From: Caviibacterium pharyngocola
Lineage (GTDB): Bacteria > Pseudomonadota > Gammaproteobacteria > Enterobacterales > Pasteurellaceae
Assembly (NCBI RefSeq): GCF_002795405.1
Contig: NZ_PHGZ01000001.1
Span: 1 to 64,000, forward strand
Length of the DNA: 64,000 nucleotides
Reading direction: 5' to 3'
Within the stretch, counting starts at the first letter, position 1; every line of letters starts with the position of its first letter. Shown one piece after another: positions 9,508 through 19,691 of the stretch. The translations under genes were made by a program, and so were the position numbers. Under the pieces are notes generated by a model, which worked only from the letters and a program-made list of their open reading frames with translations, was not told the origin of the DNA and did no database searches.

Positions 9508-9527
9508 TTTTGCGGATTAACGCAAAA
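9508..9527 (+). promoter_or_regulatory. Second palindrome, CRP-S-like halves with short spacing
   Basis: TTTTGCG and CGCAAAA flank six bases (GATTAA), a perfect 7-base inverted repeat. The spacing between GCG and CGC is 6, where a CRP-S site has 8, so it may not bind CRP in the normal way. It lies about 40 bases before the TACAAT -10 candidate, close to where an activator or repressor would sit. Confidence 0.4.
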
Positions 9528-9608
9528 TTGCTAGATTAATTGGCGTGAAATCAGTACAATCGCTGCCTATTTTTCAGCTTGCCGCAAGGTGTAATAACGA
9601 GGCACATT

Positions 9609-10724
9609 ATGTCAAACAAAATTAATTTAATGAATTTAACCCGCCAACAAATGCGCGAATTTTTCAAAGAGTTGGGGGAAAAACCGTTTCGCGCCGATCA
9701 GTTGGTGAAATGGATCTATCATTTCGGCGAAGATAATTTCGACAATATGACCAATATTAACAAGCAGTTAAGAGAAAAACTCAAAGCGGTCGCCGAAATT
9801 AAAGCGCCGGAAGTGGCGGTGGAACAACGTTCGTCGGACGGCACGATCAAATGGGCGATGCAAGTGGGCGATCAACAAGTGGAGACCGTGTATATTCCCG
9901 AAGCGGATCGCGCCACGCTTTGCGTTTCGTCACAAGTGGGCTGCGCATTGGCGTGTACTTTTTGTTCTACCGCGCAACAAGGTTTTAATCGCAATTTAAC
10001 CGTATCGGAGATTATCGGACAAGTTTGGCGCGCCTCGAAAATTATCGGCAATTTCGGTGTTACCGGCGTGCGCCCGATTACTAACGTGGTAATGATGGGA
10101 ATGGGCGAACCTTTGCTGAATGTCGCTAACGTGGTACCGGCAATGGAAATTATGTTGGACGATTTTGCTTACGGCTTATCAAAACGCCGCGTGACCTTAT
10201 CCACTTCGGGCGTGGTGCCTGCGTTGGATAAATTACACGAAATGATCGATGTTGCCTTGGCGATTTCACTGCACGCGCCGAATGACGAATTACGCGACGA
10301 AATCGTGCCGATCAATAAAAAATACAATATCAAAATGCTGATCGATTCGGTTAATCGTTATCTTAGCGTTTCTAATGCCAATCACGGCAAAGTGACGATC
10401 GAATATGTAATGTTGGATCATATTAACGACGGCATCGAACACGCGCATCAATTAGCGGAAGTGCTTAAAAATACGCCCTGTAAAATTAATTTGATTCCGT
10501 GGAACCCGTTCCCGCAAGCGCTTTATGCGAAAAGTTCGAACAGTCGAATCGATCGTTTCCAGAAAACGTTGATGGAATATGGTTTTACCGTGATTGTACG
10601 CAAAACGCGCGGTGACGATATTGATGCCGCCTGCGGGCAATTAGCCGGCGATGTGATTGATCGAACCAAGCGTACCGCGCAGAAAAAACGTTTTGGCGAT
10701 GAGATCAGCACGGTGAAAATGTAA
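9609..10724 (+). CDS. rlmN: Dual-specificity 23S rRNA/tRNA (adenine-C2) methyltransferase
   Basis: RlmN is a radical-SAM enzyme that methylates A2503 of 23S rRNA and A37 of a subset of tRNAs. The CxxxCxxC cluster motif is CALACTFC (Cys112, 116, 119). The two extra catalytic cysteines are Cys105 (LCVSS) and Cys343 (DIDAACGQL). The ATG at 9609 is preferred over a TTG 30 bases upstream because ACGAGG lies 6 bases before it; this gives 371 residues. It is followed by pilW, as in Haemophilus, where the pair is induced with competence. Confidence 0.95.
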   Translation: MSNKINLMNLTRQQMREFFKELGEKPFRADQLVKWIYHFGEDNFDNMTNINKQLREKLKAVAEIKAPEVAVEQRSSDGTIKWAMQVGDQQVETVYIPEADRATLCVSSQVGCALACTFCSTAQQGFNRNLTVSEIIGQVWRASKIIGNFGVTGVRPITNVVMMGMGEPLLNVANVVPAMEIMLDDFAYGLSKRRVTLSTSGVVPALDKLHEMIDVALAISLHAPNDELRDEIVPINKKYNIKMLIDSVNRYLSVSNANHGKVTIEYVMLDHINDGIEHAHQLAEVLKNTPCKINLIPWNPFPQALYAKSSNSRIDRFQKTLMEYGFTVIVRKTRGDDIDAACGQLAGDVIDRTKRTAQKKRFGDEISTVKM

Positions 10725-10762
10725 CCTTTCAATCTTAACCGTTCAATAAAAGGAGAGTAAAA

Positions 10763-11317
10763 ATGCAGCAATTAATCGGCAAAATATTATTGATTAGCGG
10801 AATAATTTTTTTCCTCTCCGCTTGCGTTTCCGGTTCTTCGACGAATTCGACGGATTTTGATCGCCGGCAAGCAGCGAAAGCGCGCGTCGAATTAGGCTTA
10901 GGTTATTTAAATCAAGGCGATACGGCGTTGGCGAAACTCAATTTGGATAAAGCCCTAAGTTATGCGCCCGATTATTATTTGGTGCATTCCGCGCTTGCGT
11001 ATTTCTATCAGCGTCAAGGGGATACTCAACGGGCGCAAGAAGCATATTTGAGCGCAATTAAGGCAGATTCGCAACAAGGTGACGTATTGAATAATTACGG
11101 GGCATTTCTTTGCGCTCAAGGCGAATATTCCCAAGCTTATCAACAATTCCGGCAGGCACTGGACACGCCGAATTATTATAATCAAGCGGATACTTACGAA
11201 AATATGGCGCTTTGTGCTTCAGCAGAAAAAAACACCGCACTTTATCGCCAATATCTTGATTTATTAAGCAAACAAGCGCCGGAACGAGCGAGAGCGTTGG
11301 CAAAAATCGCCGAATAA
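10763..11317 (+). CDS. pilW: Type IV pilus biogenesis/stability lipoprotein PilW (PilF)
   Basis: The 184-residue precursor has a lipoprotein signal ending in FFLSAC, so Cys21 is the lipidated residue and the mature protein is probably anchored in the outer membrane. TPR repeats run from about residue 40 to 170 (ARVELGLGYLNQGDTALAK, YQRQGDTQRAQEAYLSA, CAQGEYSQAYQQF). PilW/PilF proteins help assemble the secretin PilQ of type IV pili, needed for DNA uptake here. An AAAGGAGAG ribosome site precedes the ATG. It shares the candidate CRP-S-controlled transcript with rlmN. Confidence 0.9.
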   Translation: MQQLIGKILLISGIIFFLSACVSGSSTNSTDFDRRQAAKARVELGLGYLNQGDTALAKLNLDKALSYAPDYYLVHSALAYFYQRQGDTQRAQEAYLSAIKADSQQGDVLNNYGAFLCAQGEYSQAYQQFRQALDTPNYYNQADTYENMALCASAEKNTALYRQYLDLLSKQAPERARALAKIAE

Positions 11318-11451
11318 TTTTTTCCGGTTATCTTATTGTTTTTTTATCGGCTTTTTTGTTTTGCTGTTTTATAATAATGCCTTGCAAAACAAGCCTGACG
11401 ACTTTAAACTTTAGCATTTACATTAACCTAAAATAAGAAACCCAAATCTCT

Positions 11452-12426
11452 ATGACAACGCCAACAACTCACCAAGAACAAACCGAATTAAGCCTCGGCG
11501 AGCAATTTCGTCGAGCGCGCGAAGCGTTAAATCTTTCTTTGGAGGATGTGTCCGAACGTATTAATTTACGTCCTTCCATTTTACAACACCTTGAAAATAA
11601 TGAATTTACGCACAAATCCATTCCGTCAACTTTTATGAAAGGTTATGTGCGTAATTATGCGAAATTTTTACGTTTGCCGGAAAGTGCGTGGGCGGGCGTA
11701 ATTGCGTCGGTCAATGAAACCACGCATAACGATTTGGGTAAAAATGCGCGCGCGACTAAAGCGGTGAATCAATATTCTTCGCATAATCGCTGGGTCGGTT
11801 CTATTACCGCGCTTGTACTGTTGATTGTGGCGGGAATGACGGCGTTATGGTGGTGGGAAAATTACCAACAATCGAATGCCGAGCGTGACAGTTTAGTGCA
11901 AAGTTATGTGGAAAATACGGAAAACAATGTCTCGCCGGCAGTGGTGGAAACCATTGAAACGCCGGCTGTAGCCAATGATAATGCGCAAACGAGCGAAGTT
12001 GCACCGTTAACGGCGGAAAATGCCGTTAATTCGCCGATGCCTGAGACGGAAAATAATGCCGTACAAGAAGAAAACACGCCGTTAACATCCGCGCAAACCT
12101 TGCAAACGGAAATGGATAAAATTAACGGTACCAATACGGCGGAAGTCGCGCCGGATCAACAGGCGAGCGAAACTGCAGCAACATCTGCGGTTAGTGGGGA
12201 TTTGCAAATTGAGATTACCGGCACGAATTGTTGGATCAGCGTAAAAGACGCCAATCGAAAAGTATTGGCACAAAAAGAATACAAACAAGGTGAAACCTTG
12301 AGTTTTAACCAAGGTGCGCCTTATTCCTTAATTATCGGTGCGCCGGGCAACGTCAAAATCACCTATAAAGGTGAAGTTTATCCGTTAAAAGTTGACGGGC
12401 GTGTTGCGAAATTTAAATTACAATAG
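11452..12426 (+). CDS. rodZ: Cytoskeletal protein RodZ
   Basis: RodZ ties the MreB cytoskeleton to the cell-wall elongation machinery. The 324-residue protein shows the expected order: a Cro-type HTH_25 domain at about residues 14-80 ([19 protein letters not shown]), one transmembrane segment near 117-138 ([20 protein letters not shown]), a proline- and glutamate-rich linker, and the periplasmic DUF4115 beta domain from about 245 ([17 protein letters not shown]). It is followed after 5 bases by ispG, the usual gene order. A TATAAT sequence at 11370-11375 may be its -10 element, but no good -35 is visible. Confidence 0.93.
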   Translation: MTTPTTHQEQTELSLGEQFRRAREALNLSLEDVSERINLRPSILQHLENNEFTHKSIPSTFMKGYVRNYAKFLRLPESAWAGVIASVNETTHNDLGKNARATKAVNQYSSHNRWVGSITALVLLIVAGMTALWWWENYQQSNAERDSLVQSYVENTENNVSPAVVETIETPAVANDNAQTSEVAPLTAENAVNSPMPETENNAVQEENTPLTSAQTLQTEMDKINGTNTAEVAPDQQASETAATSAVSGDLQIEITGTNCWISVKDANRKVLAQKEYKQGETLSFNQGAPYSLIIGAPGNVKITYKGEVYPLKVDGRVAKFKLQ

Positions 12427-12431
12427 AAATT

Positions 12432-13538
12432 ATGTCAGCATTTAAACCAACGATTAAACGTCGCGAATCGACGAAAATTTATGTGGGAAACGTACCGATC
12501 GGCGGTGATGCGCCGATTGCCGTGCAATCAATGACCAATACGCGCACAACGGATGTTGAGGCGACGGTGGCGCAAATTAAAGCCTTAGAGCGCGTCGGTG
12601 CGGATATCGTGCGAGTTTCCGTGCCGACAATGGACGCGGCGGAGGCGTTTAAATTAATCAAACAACAGGTGAACGTGCCCTTGGTGGCGGATATTCACTT
12701 CGATTATCGAATCGCGCTTAAAGTGGCGGAATACGGTGTGGATTGTTTGCGTATTAACCCCGGTAATATCGGTCGGGAAGATCGCATTCGCGCCGTTGTG
12801 GATTGCGCAAAAGATAAAAATATTCCGATTCGTATCGGAGTTAACGCGGGTTCTTTAGAAAAAGATATTCAAGAAAAATTCGGCGAACCGACACCGAAGG
12901 CGTTATTGGAAAGCGCATTGCGTCACGTTGAAATTTTAGATCGTTTGAACTTCGATCAATTTAAAGTCAGCGTCAAAGCTTCGGATGTATTTTTAGCGGT
13001 AGAAAGCTATCGTTTACTTGCTAAAGCCATTAAACAACCTTTGCATTTGGGTATTACCGAAGCGGGAGGCGCCAGAGCGGGCGCAGTAAAATCGGCGATC
13101 GGCTTGGGAATGTTGCTTGCCGAAGGGATCGGCGATACTTTACGCGTTTCTTTGGCGGCGGATCCGGTGGAAGAAATCAAAGTGGGATTCGATATTTTAA
13201 AATCCCTGCGTATTCGTTCGCGCGGCATTAATTTTATCGCCTGCCCAACCTGTTCGCGCCAAGAATTTGACGTTATCGGCACGGTTAATGCCTTGGAGCA
13301 ACGTTTAGAAGATATTATTACCCCGATGGACGTGTCGATTATCGGCTGCGTGGTAAACGGGCCGGGCGAAGCCTTGGTTTCCGATCTCGGCGTCACCGGC
13401 GGAAATAAAAAGAGCGGCTATTATTTAGACGGCGAAAGACAAAAAGAACGTTTTGATAATGATGATTTAGTCAATCAGTTAGAAGCGAAAATTCGGGCGA
13501 AAGTAGCACAACAAGACCCGAAAAACAGAATTATTTAA
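12432..13538 (+). CDS. ispG: 4-hydroxy-3-methylbut-2-enyl diphosphate synthase
   Basis: IspG (GcpE) converts methylerythritol cyclodiphosphate to HMBPP in the MEP isoprenoid pathway, using a [4Fe-4S] cluster. The protein has 368 residues. The TIM-barrel domain starts with [12 protein letters not shown], and the cluster cysteines lie in the C-terminal part ([10 protein letters not shown] near residue 275 and [12 protein letters not shown] near 306). It sits between rodZ and hisS with spacings of 5 and 10 bases, consistent with one operon. Confidence 0.97.
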   Translation: MSAFKPTIKRRESTKIYVGNVPIGGDAPIAVQSMTNTRTTDVEATVAQIKALERVGADIVRVSVPTMDAAEAFKLIKQQVNVPLVADIHFDYRIALKVAEYGVDCLRINPGNIGREDRIRAVVDCAKDKNIPIRIGVNAGSLEKDIQEKFGEPTPKALLESALRHVEILDRLNFDQFKVSVKASDVFLAVESYRLLAKAIKQPLHLGITEAGGARAGAVKSAIGLGMLLAEGIGDTLRVSLAADPVEEIKVGFDILKSLRIRSRGINFIACPTCSRQEFDVIGTVNALEQRLEDIITPMDVSIIGCVVNGPGEALVSDLGVTGGNKKSGYYLDGERQKERFDNDDLVNQLEAKIRAKVAQQDPKNRII

Positions 13539-13548
13539 GGAAAATATC

Positions 13549-14829
13549 GTGGCAAAAACAATTCAAGCAATTCGCGGAATGAATGACTGTTTACCGACGG
13601 AAACTCCATTATGGCAATGGGTTGAAACGAAAGTGCGGTCGGTTTTGGCAAGTTATGGCTATGCGGAAATTCGTATGCCGGTGGTGGAAAGCACACCGTT
13701 ATTTGCGCGCGCTATCGGTGAAGTGACCGATGTGGTGTCAAAAGAAATGTTTACTTTTGACGATCGCGATAACGAAAGTTTAACCTTGCGTCCGGAAGGC
13801 ACGGCGGGTTGTGTGCGTGCAGGGATCGAGCACGGCTTGCTATATAACCAAGAACAGCGTTTATGGTATATGGGCCCGATGTTCCGCTATGAACGTCCGC
13901 AAAAAGGGCGTTATCGCCAGTTTCATCAAGTGGGCGTGGAAATTTTCGGCATTCCGAATCCGGAAATCGATGCGGAATTGATTATGCTAACCGCACGCTT
14001 ATGGAAAGATTTAGGCATTTTCGAGCACGTTACTTTGCAGTTAAATTCAATCGGCTCCTTAGAGGCACGCCAAAATTATCGCACGGCGTTGGTGACATTC
14101 CTCGAACAGCACATTGATTTGATGAATGATGAAGAAAAAGAACGCTTGGTTAAAAATCCGTTACGCATTTTGGATACTAAAAATGAAGCGTTGCAACAAG
14201 TATTGAATGACGCACCGAAATTGTTGGATTATCTGGATGAAGAAAGTCGTCAACATTTTGCACAACTTTGCGGTTTGTTGGATGCCGTTGGTATTCGTTA
14301 TGAAGTGAATCCGAAATTGGTTCGCGGCTTGGATTATTACAATAAAACGGTTTTCGAATGGGTCACTTCCGCATTGGGCGCACAAGGTACGGTTTGCGGC
14401 GGCGGACGTTACGACGGTTTGGTCGAGCAATTAGGCGGTCACGCAGCGTGCGGCGTCGGGTTTGCTATGGGCTTGGAACGTTTGGTATTATTAGTGCAAG
14501 AGGTTAATCGGCAGATTGTGTTGCCAAGAGCGGTGGATATTTATGTGGTTTACGCCGGTGAAAATACAACCTTGCCGGCATTCCGCCTTGCGGAAAAACT
14601 GCGCTCGGAACTACCGCACTTACGCACAATGACCCATTGCAGTGGCGGGAATTTCAAAAAACAATTTAAACGCGCGGATAAAAGCGGTGCCAAATTCGCC
14701 CTTGTTATCGGCGAAAGCGAAGCACAAAACCAACAAGTGGTGGTGAAAGATTTATTGGGCGGTAGCGAGCAACAAATCGTTGCATTAAACGAGGTTGTCG
14801 CTTACCTAACGCAAGCATTTAACGCATAA
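13549..14829 (+). CDS. hisS: Histidyl-tRNA synthetase
   Basis: This class II aminoacyl-tRNA synthetase charges tRNA-His. The 426-residue length equals the typical bacterial enzyme. Visible are motif 2 ([16 protein letters not shown], near residue 112), the histidine-specific [15 protein letters not shown] and CGGGRYDGL loops (260-285), motif 3 GFAMGLERL, and a C-terminal anticodon-binding domain from about 330. An AAGGAAAATATC element precedes a GTG start. It is followed after 10 bases by yfgM. Confidence 0.97.
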   Translation: MAKTIQAIRGMNDCLPTETPLWQWVETKVRSVLASYGYAEIRMPVVESTPLFARAIGEVTDVVSKEMFTFDDRDNESLTLRPEGTAGCVRAGIEHGLLYNQEQRLWYMGPMFRYERPQKGRYRQFHQVGVEIFGIPNPEIDAELIMLTARLWKDLGIFEHVTLQLNSIGSLEARQNYRTALVTFLEQHIDLMNDEEKERLVKNPLRILDTKNEALQQVLNDAPKLLDYLDEESRQHFAQLCGLLDAVGIRYEVNPKLVRGLDYYNKTVFEWVTSALGAQGTVCGGGRYDGLVEQLGGHAACGVGFAMGLERLVLLVQEVNRQIVLPRAVDIYVVYAGENTTLPAFRLAEKLRSELPHLRTMTHCSGGNFKKQFKRADKSGAKFALVIGESEAQNQQVVVKDLLGGSEQQIVALNEVVAYLTQAFNA

Positions 14830-14839
14830 GGAAAATAAA

Positions 14840-15454
14840 ATGGCTTATACCATTGAAGAAGAACAAGAACTGAACGAACTGAAAACTTGGTGGCAAGAAA
14901 ATTACAAATCGATTATTGTGATTTTTATTCTTACCTTCGGCGGCGTGTTCGGCTGGCGTTATTGGCAAGATTATCAAGTAAGCAAAATGCAGCAAATCTC
15001 GGCGCAATATGATCAAGTGATTTATGCGGAGCAAAAAGATAGCGCCGAACAAAGCGCAAAATTGGATCAATTTGTTAGCGAGAATAAAAAAACCAGCTAC
15101 GCGGTTTTTGCATTGTTAGACGGAGCAAAAGCGGCGGTGGATAAACAAGATTTTCCGGCGGCGGAAAAATTGTTAAAACAAGCTGTTGCCGAATCAAGCG
15201 ACGATCTTTTATTATCGGCAAGTGCTTTACGTTTGGCGACCGTTCAATTTCAGCAACAGCAATTTGATCAAGCCTTAGAAAGCCTAAAACAAGTGAAAGT
15301 AGCGAGTTGGGAAGGACGCAAAAATTTATTGCACGGCGACATTTTACTGGCGAAAGGCGATAAAGCCGGCGCGAAAGCCAGCTTTGAGCAAGCACTTAAA
15401 TCCGCCGATGCCTTGGAGCAATCATTGATTCAAGTCAGACTGAATAACCTATAA
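14840..15454 (+). CDS. yfgM: YfgM-family membrane-anchored TPR protein
   Basis: The 204-residue protein has a short cytoplasmic N-terminus, one transmembrane segment at about residues 21-38 (SIIVIFILTFGGVFGWRYW) and a periplasmic TPR-like region. E. coli YfgM is an ancillary SecYEG-PpiD translocon subunit. In E. coli bamB and der follow it; here a terminator and gabD follow instead, so the block ends at yfgM. Confidence 0.88.
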   Translation: MAYTIEEEQELNELKTWWQENYKSIIVIFILTFGGVFGWRYWQDYQVSKMQQISAQYDQVIYAEQKDSAEQSAKLDQFVSENKKTSYAVFALLDGAKAAVDKQDFPAAEKLLKQAVAESSDDLLLSASALRLATVQFQQQQFDQALESLKQVKVASWEGRKNLLHGDILLAKGDKAGAKASFEQALKSADALEQSLIQVRLNNL

Positions 15455-15467
15455 CGCCTTAACGCCT

Positions 15468-15502
15468 TAAAGCCTTGTGATGATTCCAAGGCTTTAATTT
15501 TA
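15468..15502 (+). terminator. Intrinsic terminator after yfgM
   Basis: TAAAGCCTTG (15468-15477) and CAAGGCTTTA (15487-15496) form a 10-base-pair stem with a 9-base loop, followed by ATTTTAT. Just before it, AACGCCTT is repeated in tandem. Confidence 0.75.
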
Positions 15503-15522
15503 TTCGATTCGGAGTGAATTTT

Positions 15523-16968
15523 ATGGATTTTCATCATTTACTCAAAACTCAAGCCTATATCAACGGCGAATTTATTTCCGCAAAAAATGACCGCACTTTT
15601 CCCGTTTATAATCCGACGACGCAAGAACTAATTTGTCGCGTAGCTTGTTGCGGCGCGGAAGATACCGATTTTGCCATTCAAGCCGCCAAAACTGCGCAAG
15701 CAAAATGGAAAACATATACCGCAAAAGAGCGGTCGAAAATTTTGCAGAAATGGTATGCCTTGATTATGCAAAACCAAGAGGCGTTGGCGTATTTATTAAG
15801 CCTTGAACAAGGCAAACCCTTGGCGGAAAGTCGCGGTGAAATTGCTTACGGCGCCGCGTTTATCGAATGGTTTGCGGAAGAAGGTAAACGTGCTTACGGT
15901 GAAATTATTCCGCAAGATCGTGCGGATCGTCGTTTATTGGTGATTAAACAACCGGTCGGCGTGGTGGCCGCGATTACACCGTGGAATTTTCCCAATGCGA
16001 TGATCACGCGTAAAGCCGCGCCGGCATTGGCAAGCGGTTGTAGTATTATCGTGAAACCGGCACCGGAAACCCCGCTTTCCGCCTTGGCGCTCGCTGAATT
16101 GGCACACCAAGCCGGTATTCCTGCTGGTGTGTTTAACGTTCTGCCGACTGCGCAGGCGGAAGAAGTGGGCGAAGTGTTAACGGCAAGTCAAGATGTGCGT
16201 AAGTTGACTTTCACCGGCTCAACCAAGGTGGGCAAAATTTTAATGGCAAAATGTGCCGATACGGTGAAAAAACTCAGCCTTGAACTCGGCGGCAATGCGC
16301 CTTCGTTGATTTTTAACGATGCGGATTTGGATAATGCCGTGGATGCCGTGATTGCGTCAAAATTTCGTAACTCCGGACAAACCTGCATTTGTACCAATCG
16401 CATTTATGTACAATCAGGCATTTATCGCGCGTTTGCCGATAAATTAAAAGAAAAAGTGCGGTCGTTTATTGTCGGAAATTTTGACCAAGAAAACGTGCAA
16501 ATCGGACCGTTAATTACGGAAAATGCCGTGCAGAAAATGGAACGTCATATTGCGGACGCGCTTGCTAAAGGCGCAAAACTTACTCTCGGCGGAAAGCGCC
16601 ACGCCTTAGGCGGAACCTTTTTCGAACCGACGATTTTGGAAGATGTCAGCCAAGAAATGTTAGTCTGCCACGAAGAAACTTTCGCCCCGTTAGCGCCGTT
16701 AATTCCTTTTGACACGGAAGAACAAGCGATCACAATGGCAAACGATAGCCCGTTCGGACTCGCCGCTTATGTTTATACCCAAGATATAAGCCGCATTTGG
16801 CGCGTGAGCGAAGCCTTGGAAACCGGCTTGGTCGGCATTAACGAAGGCGTGATTTCCAACGAAGTCGCACCTTTCGGCGGCGTAAAACAATCGGGATTAG
16901 GGCGCGAAGGTTCTCGCCACGGCTTAGAAGAATTTTTAGAAATCAAATACTTATGTATGAAAGTATAA
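15523..16968 (+). CDS. gabD: NAD(P)-dependent succinate-semialdehyde dehydrogenase
   Basis: This aldehyde dehydrogenase oxidises succinate semialdehyde to succinate in GABA and related catabolism. The 481-residue protein shows the cofactor segment VAAITPWNFPNAM, FTGSTKVG, the catalytic Glu in LSLELGG and the catalytic Cys in SGQTCICTNR. The CICTN sequence is typical of the GabD subgroup. The ATG at 15523 is preferred over an in-frame GTG at 15514 because GGAG (15511-15514) is spaced 8 bases from it. No GABA transaminase gene is nearby, so the semialdehyde source is unknown. Its last 16 bases overlap the next gene. Confidence 0.88.
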   Translation: MDFHHLLKTQAYINGEFISAKNDRTFPVYNPTTQELICRVACCGAEDTDFAIQAAKTAQAKWKTYTAKERSKILQKWYALIMQNQEALAYLLSLEQGKPLAESRGEIAYGAAFIEWFAEEGKRAYGEIIPQDRADRRLLVIKQPVGVVAAITPWNFPNAMITRKAAPALASGCSIIVKPAPETPLSALALAELAHQAGIPAGVFNVLPTAQAEEVGEVLTASQDVRKLTFTGSTKVGKILMAKCADTVKKLSLELGGNAPSLIFNDADLDNAVDAVIASKFRNSGQTCICTNRIYVQSGIYRAFADKLKEKVRSFIVGNFDQENVQIGPLITENAVQKMERHIADALAKGAKLTLGGKRHALGGTFFEPTILEDVSQEMLVCHEETFAPLAPLIPFDTEEQAITMANDSPFGLAAYVYTQDISRIWRVSEALETGLVGINEGVISNEVAPFGGVKQSGLGREGSRHGLEEFLEIKYLCMKV

Positions 16969-17405
16969 AACAGCCGAAAATTCCACCGCCCTTTTGGTTT
17001 ATTGCCTGCGCAGCACTCGTTTATGCTACGCCGGCAATTATCCCTTTTACCGCTCCTTTATGGATAATCGCACCGTTCATCCTTTCGGCTTGCGGAATTG
17101 CCGCAATCAGCTTGTGGCAATTCCACGTCGTTAAAACGACAGTTCATCCCTTGCAATTAGAAAAAACATCGGTTTTAGTCACCAACGGCATTTATCGAAT
17201 CAGCCGTAACCCGATGTACCTGAGTTTATTACTATTGCTAATTTCGTGGTGCCTTTATTTAGGCAGCCTTGGCGGATTACTCGGCGTGATTTTATTTGTC
17301 TTCATTATCAATGAATTACACATCAAACCGGAGGAAAAAGTATTAACCGAATATTTCGGTAATCAATATCGGGAATATCAACGAAAAGTGCGGCGGTGGG
17401 TTTAG
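16953..17405 (+). CDS. Isoprenylcysteine carboxyl methyltransferase (ICMT/PEMT)-like membrane protein
   Basis: The 150-residue protein has about four hydrophobic segments and the family's C-terminal signature: a GIYRISRNPMYLS loop, then KPEEKVLTEYFGNQYREY near residues 125-142. Bacterial members are usually annotated as methyltransferases of unknown substrate. It starts inside the end of gabD (16-base overlap), suggesting co-translation. Its stop overlaps the convergent DMT transporter by 4 bases, leaving no room for a separate terminator. Confidence 0.8.
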   Translation: MYESIKQPKIPPPFWFIACAALVYATPAIIPFTAPLWIIAPFILSACGIAAISLWQFHVVKTTVHPLQLEKTSVLVTNGIYRISRNPMYLSLLLLLISWCLYLGSLGGLLGVILFVFIINELHIKPEEKVLTEYFGNQYREYQRKVRRWV

Positions 17406-18283
17406 GCTTTTTTTCTTTTTTTCCAAATTGCAGGTAAACGATAAATGATTAATGCACCTAAAATTAATACGCAACCTAGCCCTTTAATTGGACTGACTTC
17501 TTCATCAAAAATTAAAATACTTAACCACATTGCCCAAACCGGTTCGAGCAGCATAATAAATGCGCCGGTAGAAACGTTACAATATTTTTGACCGATGGTT
17601 TGTAATAACACTCTCCCGTTGGTGGCAATTAATACACTTAACGCAAACCAGCCCCAAATATGGCTAGAAATAGGGAATTGCCAAGTTTCGAATATAACGG
17701 AATAAAAGGTGCAACAAATTCCTACAATGCCCACTTGAATTGTTGTTAAAGCAAGCGGCGGTACGTTTTGAGCAAAACGGTTGTTTAGAATAAAATAGAT
17801 TGCCGCCGTTATGGTCGAACAAAGGAAAATCATATTTCCTAAAGAAAAATGAAATTTTCCTTTACCGGAAGAAAGAAAATAGAGCCCCAATATTGCAACC
17901 GGCAAACAAATCCAAAAGATTTTTATCGGACGGATTTTAAAGATCATCCAATTTAATAGAGGCACAATCAGCATTGCCAAACTGATGATAAATGCACCTT
18001 CACCAAGATATCGGCTATAACTTAGCCCCATTACCCATAACAGCATATTTGCGGTAAAGGCGAGTCCGACCAAACTGCTTTGATAAAATTGCGTACCGGT
18101 TAAAGTTCTTAATTGACGAAATGCTAAAGGAATAAAAAGTAGGCAAGCAAGCGAAAAACGTAATCCTACAAATCCGACGGGCGGTAATTCGGTCATCGCG
18201 AATTTAGAAAAAAACCATCCCCAAGACGCCATTAACGCGACGATGAAGATGATCACTTCGCCTTGATATTTCTTTATATTCAT
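17402..18283 (-). CDS. DMT/EamA-family transporter
   Basis: The 293-residue protein has ten hydrophobic segments arranged as two EamA repeats (LRFSLACLLFIPLAFRQL in the first half; LLEPVWAMWLSILIFDEE in the second, the conserved LEP motif). Members of the drug/metabolite superfamily typically export amino acids or small metabolites; the substrate cannot be read here. It is convergent with the ICMT-like gene and lies downstream of uxuA on the same strand, separated by a terminator. Confidence 0.85.
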   Translation of the reverse strand: MNIKKYQGEVIIFIVALMASWGWFFSKFAMTELPPVGFVGLRFSLACLLFIPLAFRQLRTLTGTQFYQSSLVGLAFTANMLLWVMGLSYSRYLGEGAFIISLAMLIVPLLNWMIFKIRPIKIFWICLPVAILGLYFLSSGKGKFHFSLGNMIFLCSTITAAIYFILNNRFAQNVPPLALTTIQVGIVGICCTFYSVIFETWQFPISSHIWGWFALSVLIATNGRVLLQTIGQKYCNVSTGAFIMLLEPVWAMWLSILIFDEEVSPIKGLGCVLILGALIIYRLPAIWKKRKKA

Positions 18284-18297
18284 AGATAAATTCGGAT

Positions 18298-18330
18298 AGA
18301 AAAGATAGGCTTATCAAATAAGCCTATCTT
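18298..18330 (-). terminator. Intrinsic terminator after uxuA
   Basis: AAGATAGGCTTAT and ATAAGCCTATCTT form a 13-base-pair stem with a 3-base loop. Read leftward it is followed by TTCTATCC, so it ends the uxuA transcript. An A/T-run on the other side gives weak activity in the opposite sense. Confidence 0.75.
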
Positions 18331-18341
18331 AGATCATCTTT

Positions 18342-19526
18342 TTATTTTTCAAAAAAGACTTTTTTCAATGCCATCTCTAAGCCGCGAAATTCTGCCAATC
18401 CTTTTAAGCGTCCGATAGCGGAATAGCCGGGGTTAGTTTTCTTACGCAGATCATCAAGCATTTGATGCCCGTGATCAGGACGCATCGGAATCAAACGCAA
18501 ATCACCGTTGGCTTTACGACGGTATTCTTCCGTTAATAAGGTTTTTGCCACATTAAACATATCGACATCGCCTTCTAAATGAGCCGCTTCGTGGAAACTA
18601 AGCGGATTATCTTCTCGGCAAGTGGAACGTAAATGCGCGAAATAAATACGATCGGAAAATTTTTCCGTCATTTTGACTAAATCATTATCGGAACGAACAC
18701 CATAAGAGCCTGTACACATTGTGAAACCGTTCGCAGGAAGCGGCTCGGTTTCGATAAACCACTGCATATCTTCAATAGTTGAAACAACGCGTGGTAAACC
18801 AAGAATCGGGCGAGGAGGATCGTCAGGATGCACCGCCATTTTAATGCCGACTTCTTGCGCGACAGGTATTACTTCATTCAGAAAATAAGCTAAATGCGAA
18901 CGAAATTTTTCCGCCGGAATGTCTCTATAACGATCTAATTGTGCTTGAAATTCATCTAAAGTATAACCTTCTTCCGCACCGGGAAGCCCTGCAATAATAT
19001 TACTGGTGAGCTGCTTGATATCTTCCTCGGTCATTTTTTCAAAATAAACTCTAGCTTGCTCGCACTCTTCGGGTGTGTAGGATTCTTCCGCCTGAGGGCG
19101 TTTTAAGATATAAAGCTCAAATGCGGCAAAAGCGATTTGGTCAAAACGTAATGCTTTTGAACCGTCCGGCATTTGGTATGCCAAATCCGTTCTTGTCCAG
19201 TCTAAAACCGGCATAAAATTGTAACAAACCGTATCAATACCGCACTTCGCTAAATTGCGTAAGGTTTGTTTATAGTTTTCAATCCATTGCTTGTAATTAC
19301 CCGTTTGCGTCTTAATCTCTTCGTGAACCGGAACACTCTCCACAACAGACCAAGTAAGCCCTGATTGCTCAATAATATCTTTGCGTTTTTGTATCTCTTC
19401 TATACGCCAAATCTGCCCGTTCGGAATATGATGTAAAGCCGTAACAATACCGGTTGCCCCCGCTTGTCGAATATCAGATAGTGATACGGGATCATTCGGC
19501 CCGTACCAGCGCCAGGTTTGTTCCAT
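18342..19526 (-). CDS. uxuA: Mannonate dehydratase
   Basis: UxuA dehydrates D-mannonate to 2-keto-3-deoxygluconate in glucuronate catabolism. The start is set at the [13 protein letters not shown] methionine, which matches the family N-terminus and has an AAGGAGC site 6 bases upstream; a longer reading frame exists but lacks homology. This gives 394 residues, the same as E. coli. Metal-binding segments [20 protein letters not shown] and [10 protein letters not shown] are visible. It has its own promoter region with two TTGG-N4-CCAA operators 62-122 bases upstream. Confidence 0.96.
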   Translation of the reverse strand: MEQTWRWYGPNDPVSLSDIRQAGATGIVTALHHIPNGQIWRIEEIQKRKDIIEQSGLTWSVVESVPVHEEIKTQTGNYKQWIENYKQTLRNLAKCGIDTVCYNFMPVLDWTRTDLAYQMPDGSKALRFDQIAFAAFELYILKRPQAEESYTPEECEQARVYFEKMTEEDIKQLTSNIIAGLPGAEEGYTLDEFQAQLDRYRDIPAEKFRSHLAYFLNEVIPVAQEVGIKMAVHPDDPPRPILGLPRVVSTIEDMQWFIETEPLPANGFTMCTGSYGVRSDNDLVKMTEKFSDRIYFAHLRSTCREDNPLSFHEAAHLEGDVDMFNVAKTLLTEEYRRKANGDLRLIPMRPDHGHQMLDDLRKKTNPGYSAIGRLKGLAEFRGLEMALKKVFFEK

Positions 19527-19587
19527 AATTTTGCTCCTTTTTGATTTAATTCGTTCAGTATTTATTTTCCATAATTTACCAATAATT

Positions 19588-19599
19588 GGAATGCCAAAA
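19588..19599. promoter_or_regulatory. Probable UxuR/ExuR-type operator 1 (uxuA)
   Basis: TTGGAATGCCAA has the TTGG-N4-CCAA form of the E. coli ExuR/UxuR consensus TTGGTATACCAA. An overlapping palindrome CCAATAATTGG (19581-19591) is also present. It lies about 60 bases upstream of the uxuA start; UxuR is encoded next door. Confidence 0.7.
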
Positions 19600-19611
19600 A
19601 TCAAGAAATGT

Positions 19612-19623
19612 GATATATATCAC
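19612..19623. promoter_or_regulatory. Perfect 12-base palindrome between the two UxuR-type operators
   Basis: GTGATATATCAC lies between operators 1 and 2. It resembles a CRP site, but the TGTGA and TCACG halves are 4 bases apart rather than 6. It may bind another dimeric regulator or serve as a weak CRP/FNR-like element. Confidence 0.35.
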
Positions 19624-19636
19624 GTTTTTATTTTGA

Positions 19637-19648
19637 TTGGAATGCCAA
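19637..19648. promoter_or_regulatory. Probable UxuR/ExuR-type operator 2 (uxuA)
   Basis: This is an identical copy of TTGGAATGCCAA, with its centre 49 bases from operator 1. Identical paired operators suggest cooperative or looping repression of uxuA and of anything transcribed rightward from here. Confidence 0.7.
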
Positions 19649-19691
19649 TATTGATAGAGAGTTCATTATATATAAATTAGAAAGAAGAACT

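Noticed and set aside
19611-19624. TGTGA ... TCACG as a CRP site upstream of uxuA
   Set aside because: The halves are 4 bases apart, not 6; kept only as an unexplained palindrome.
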